Source: Gallionella sp.
Lineage (GTDB): Bacteria; Pseudomonadota; Gammaproteobacteria; Burkholderiales; Gallionellaceae
DNA length: 17,171 bases
Direction of reading: 5' to 3'
Assembly: GCA_030645955.1 (NCBI GenBank)
Contig: JAUSMR010000170.1
Location: forward strand, 1-17,171
Both the position numbers and the translations under genes were made by a program. Below the pieces are notes generated by a model that saw only the letters and a program-made list of their open reading frames with translations, was not told the DNA's origin and searched no databases. Below are positions 17,077-17,171 of the stretch, one piece after another. Numbering within the stretch: the stretch's first letter is position 1; every line of letters starts with the position of its first letter.

Positions 17077-17171
17077 GATATTTTTTACCAAAAGAATCAT
17101 ACATTTGGGGCATCTTTCGGGGTGACCCTTTTTGCTTTTTAGGGGCCGTTTTAGGGATCTGTATTCTAATA
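17077..17171 (+). other. Strip downstream of tRNA-Asn with a repeated TTTTAGGG motif
   Basis: No coding region is seen. TTTTTAGGGG (17136-17145) and GTTTTAGGGA (17149-17158) form two direct copies 13 bases apart. Similar TTTAGGGG-type repeats are, from memory, found ahead of tyrosine integrase genes next to tRNA attachment sites. The window ends before any integrase could be seen. Confidence 0.3.

Overview
The window looks like a chromosomal segment of a betaproteobacterium, probably in the Gallionellaceae/Nitrosomonadales area. The reasons are the protein types, the moderately high GC, and short dispersed palindromes of kinds common in that group. I cannot name the species from sequence alone. 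It is mostly housekeeping sequence interrupted by accessory and decayed pieces.

Layout: (1) 3-1475, the C-terminal two thirds of RNase E, closed by a strong rho-independent terminator. (2) 1590-2566, a small two-helix membrane protein and a low-molecular-weight tyrosine phosphatase, both on the minus strand; a full-length MsbA-type ABC half-transporter (2688-4484) runs divergently. (3) 4672-5921, a DUF6279-like lipoprotein facing a frameshifted ORF6N (KilA-N-type) remnant. (4) uvrB (minus, 5958-8144) carries an in-frame insert of roughly 50 residues encoded by a nested palindrome. (5) 8330-9758, a two-gene unit of a four-cysteine zinc-finger protein and a long dCTP-deaminase-family protein, overlapping by 8 bases. 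(6) 9845-11742, a DUF4149-like membrane protein whose stop codon lies in a chimeric palindromic repeat, then a BamA/Omp85-like outer-membrane barrel on the minus strand. (7) 12005-13198, a class I aspartate/prephenate-type aminotransferase with a TTG start, followed by a 340-base strip holding the tail of a second aminotransferase and an internally deleted HtrA-like protease. (8) 13539-16832, one 1097-residue minus-strand gene. (9) 17001-17076, tRNA-Asn(GUU) with a consensus promoter and a downstream strip that may border an integrated element.

The most unusual item is the 1097-residue protein. It has an N-terminal winged-helix-like segment, a long Ala/Glu-rich coiled coil, a class III nucleotide cyclase domain, a linker with a duplicated motif, a second coiled coil, one transmembrane helix and an AsmA-like periplasmic domain. 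This puts a cyclase in the cytoplasm on the same chain as a domain from the family of inter-membrane lipid-transport and envelope proteins. Metal-binding Asp residues and the Asn/Arg pair are kept, but both usual purine-selecting positions are changed, so the product, if any, cannot be assumed to be cAMP.

Functionally the window mixes RNA decay (rne), DNA repair (uvrB), nucleotide metabolism (dcd-like), envelope proteins (ABC exporter, lipoprotein, Omp85 barrel, cyclase-AsmA) and amino-acid metabolism (aminotransferase). I see no single pathway joining them. No CRISPR array, rRNA or intact insertion sequence was found.
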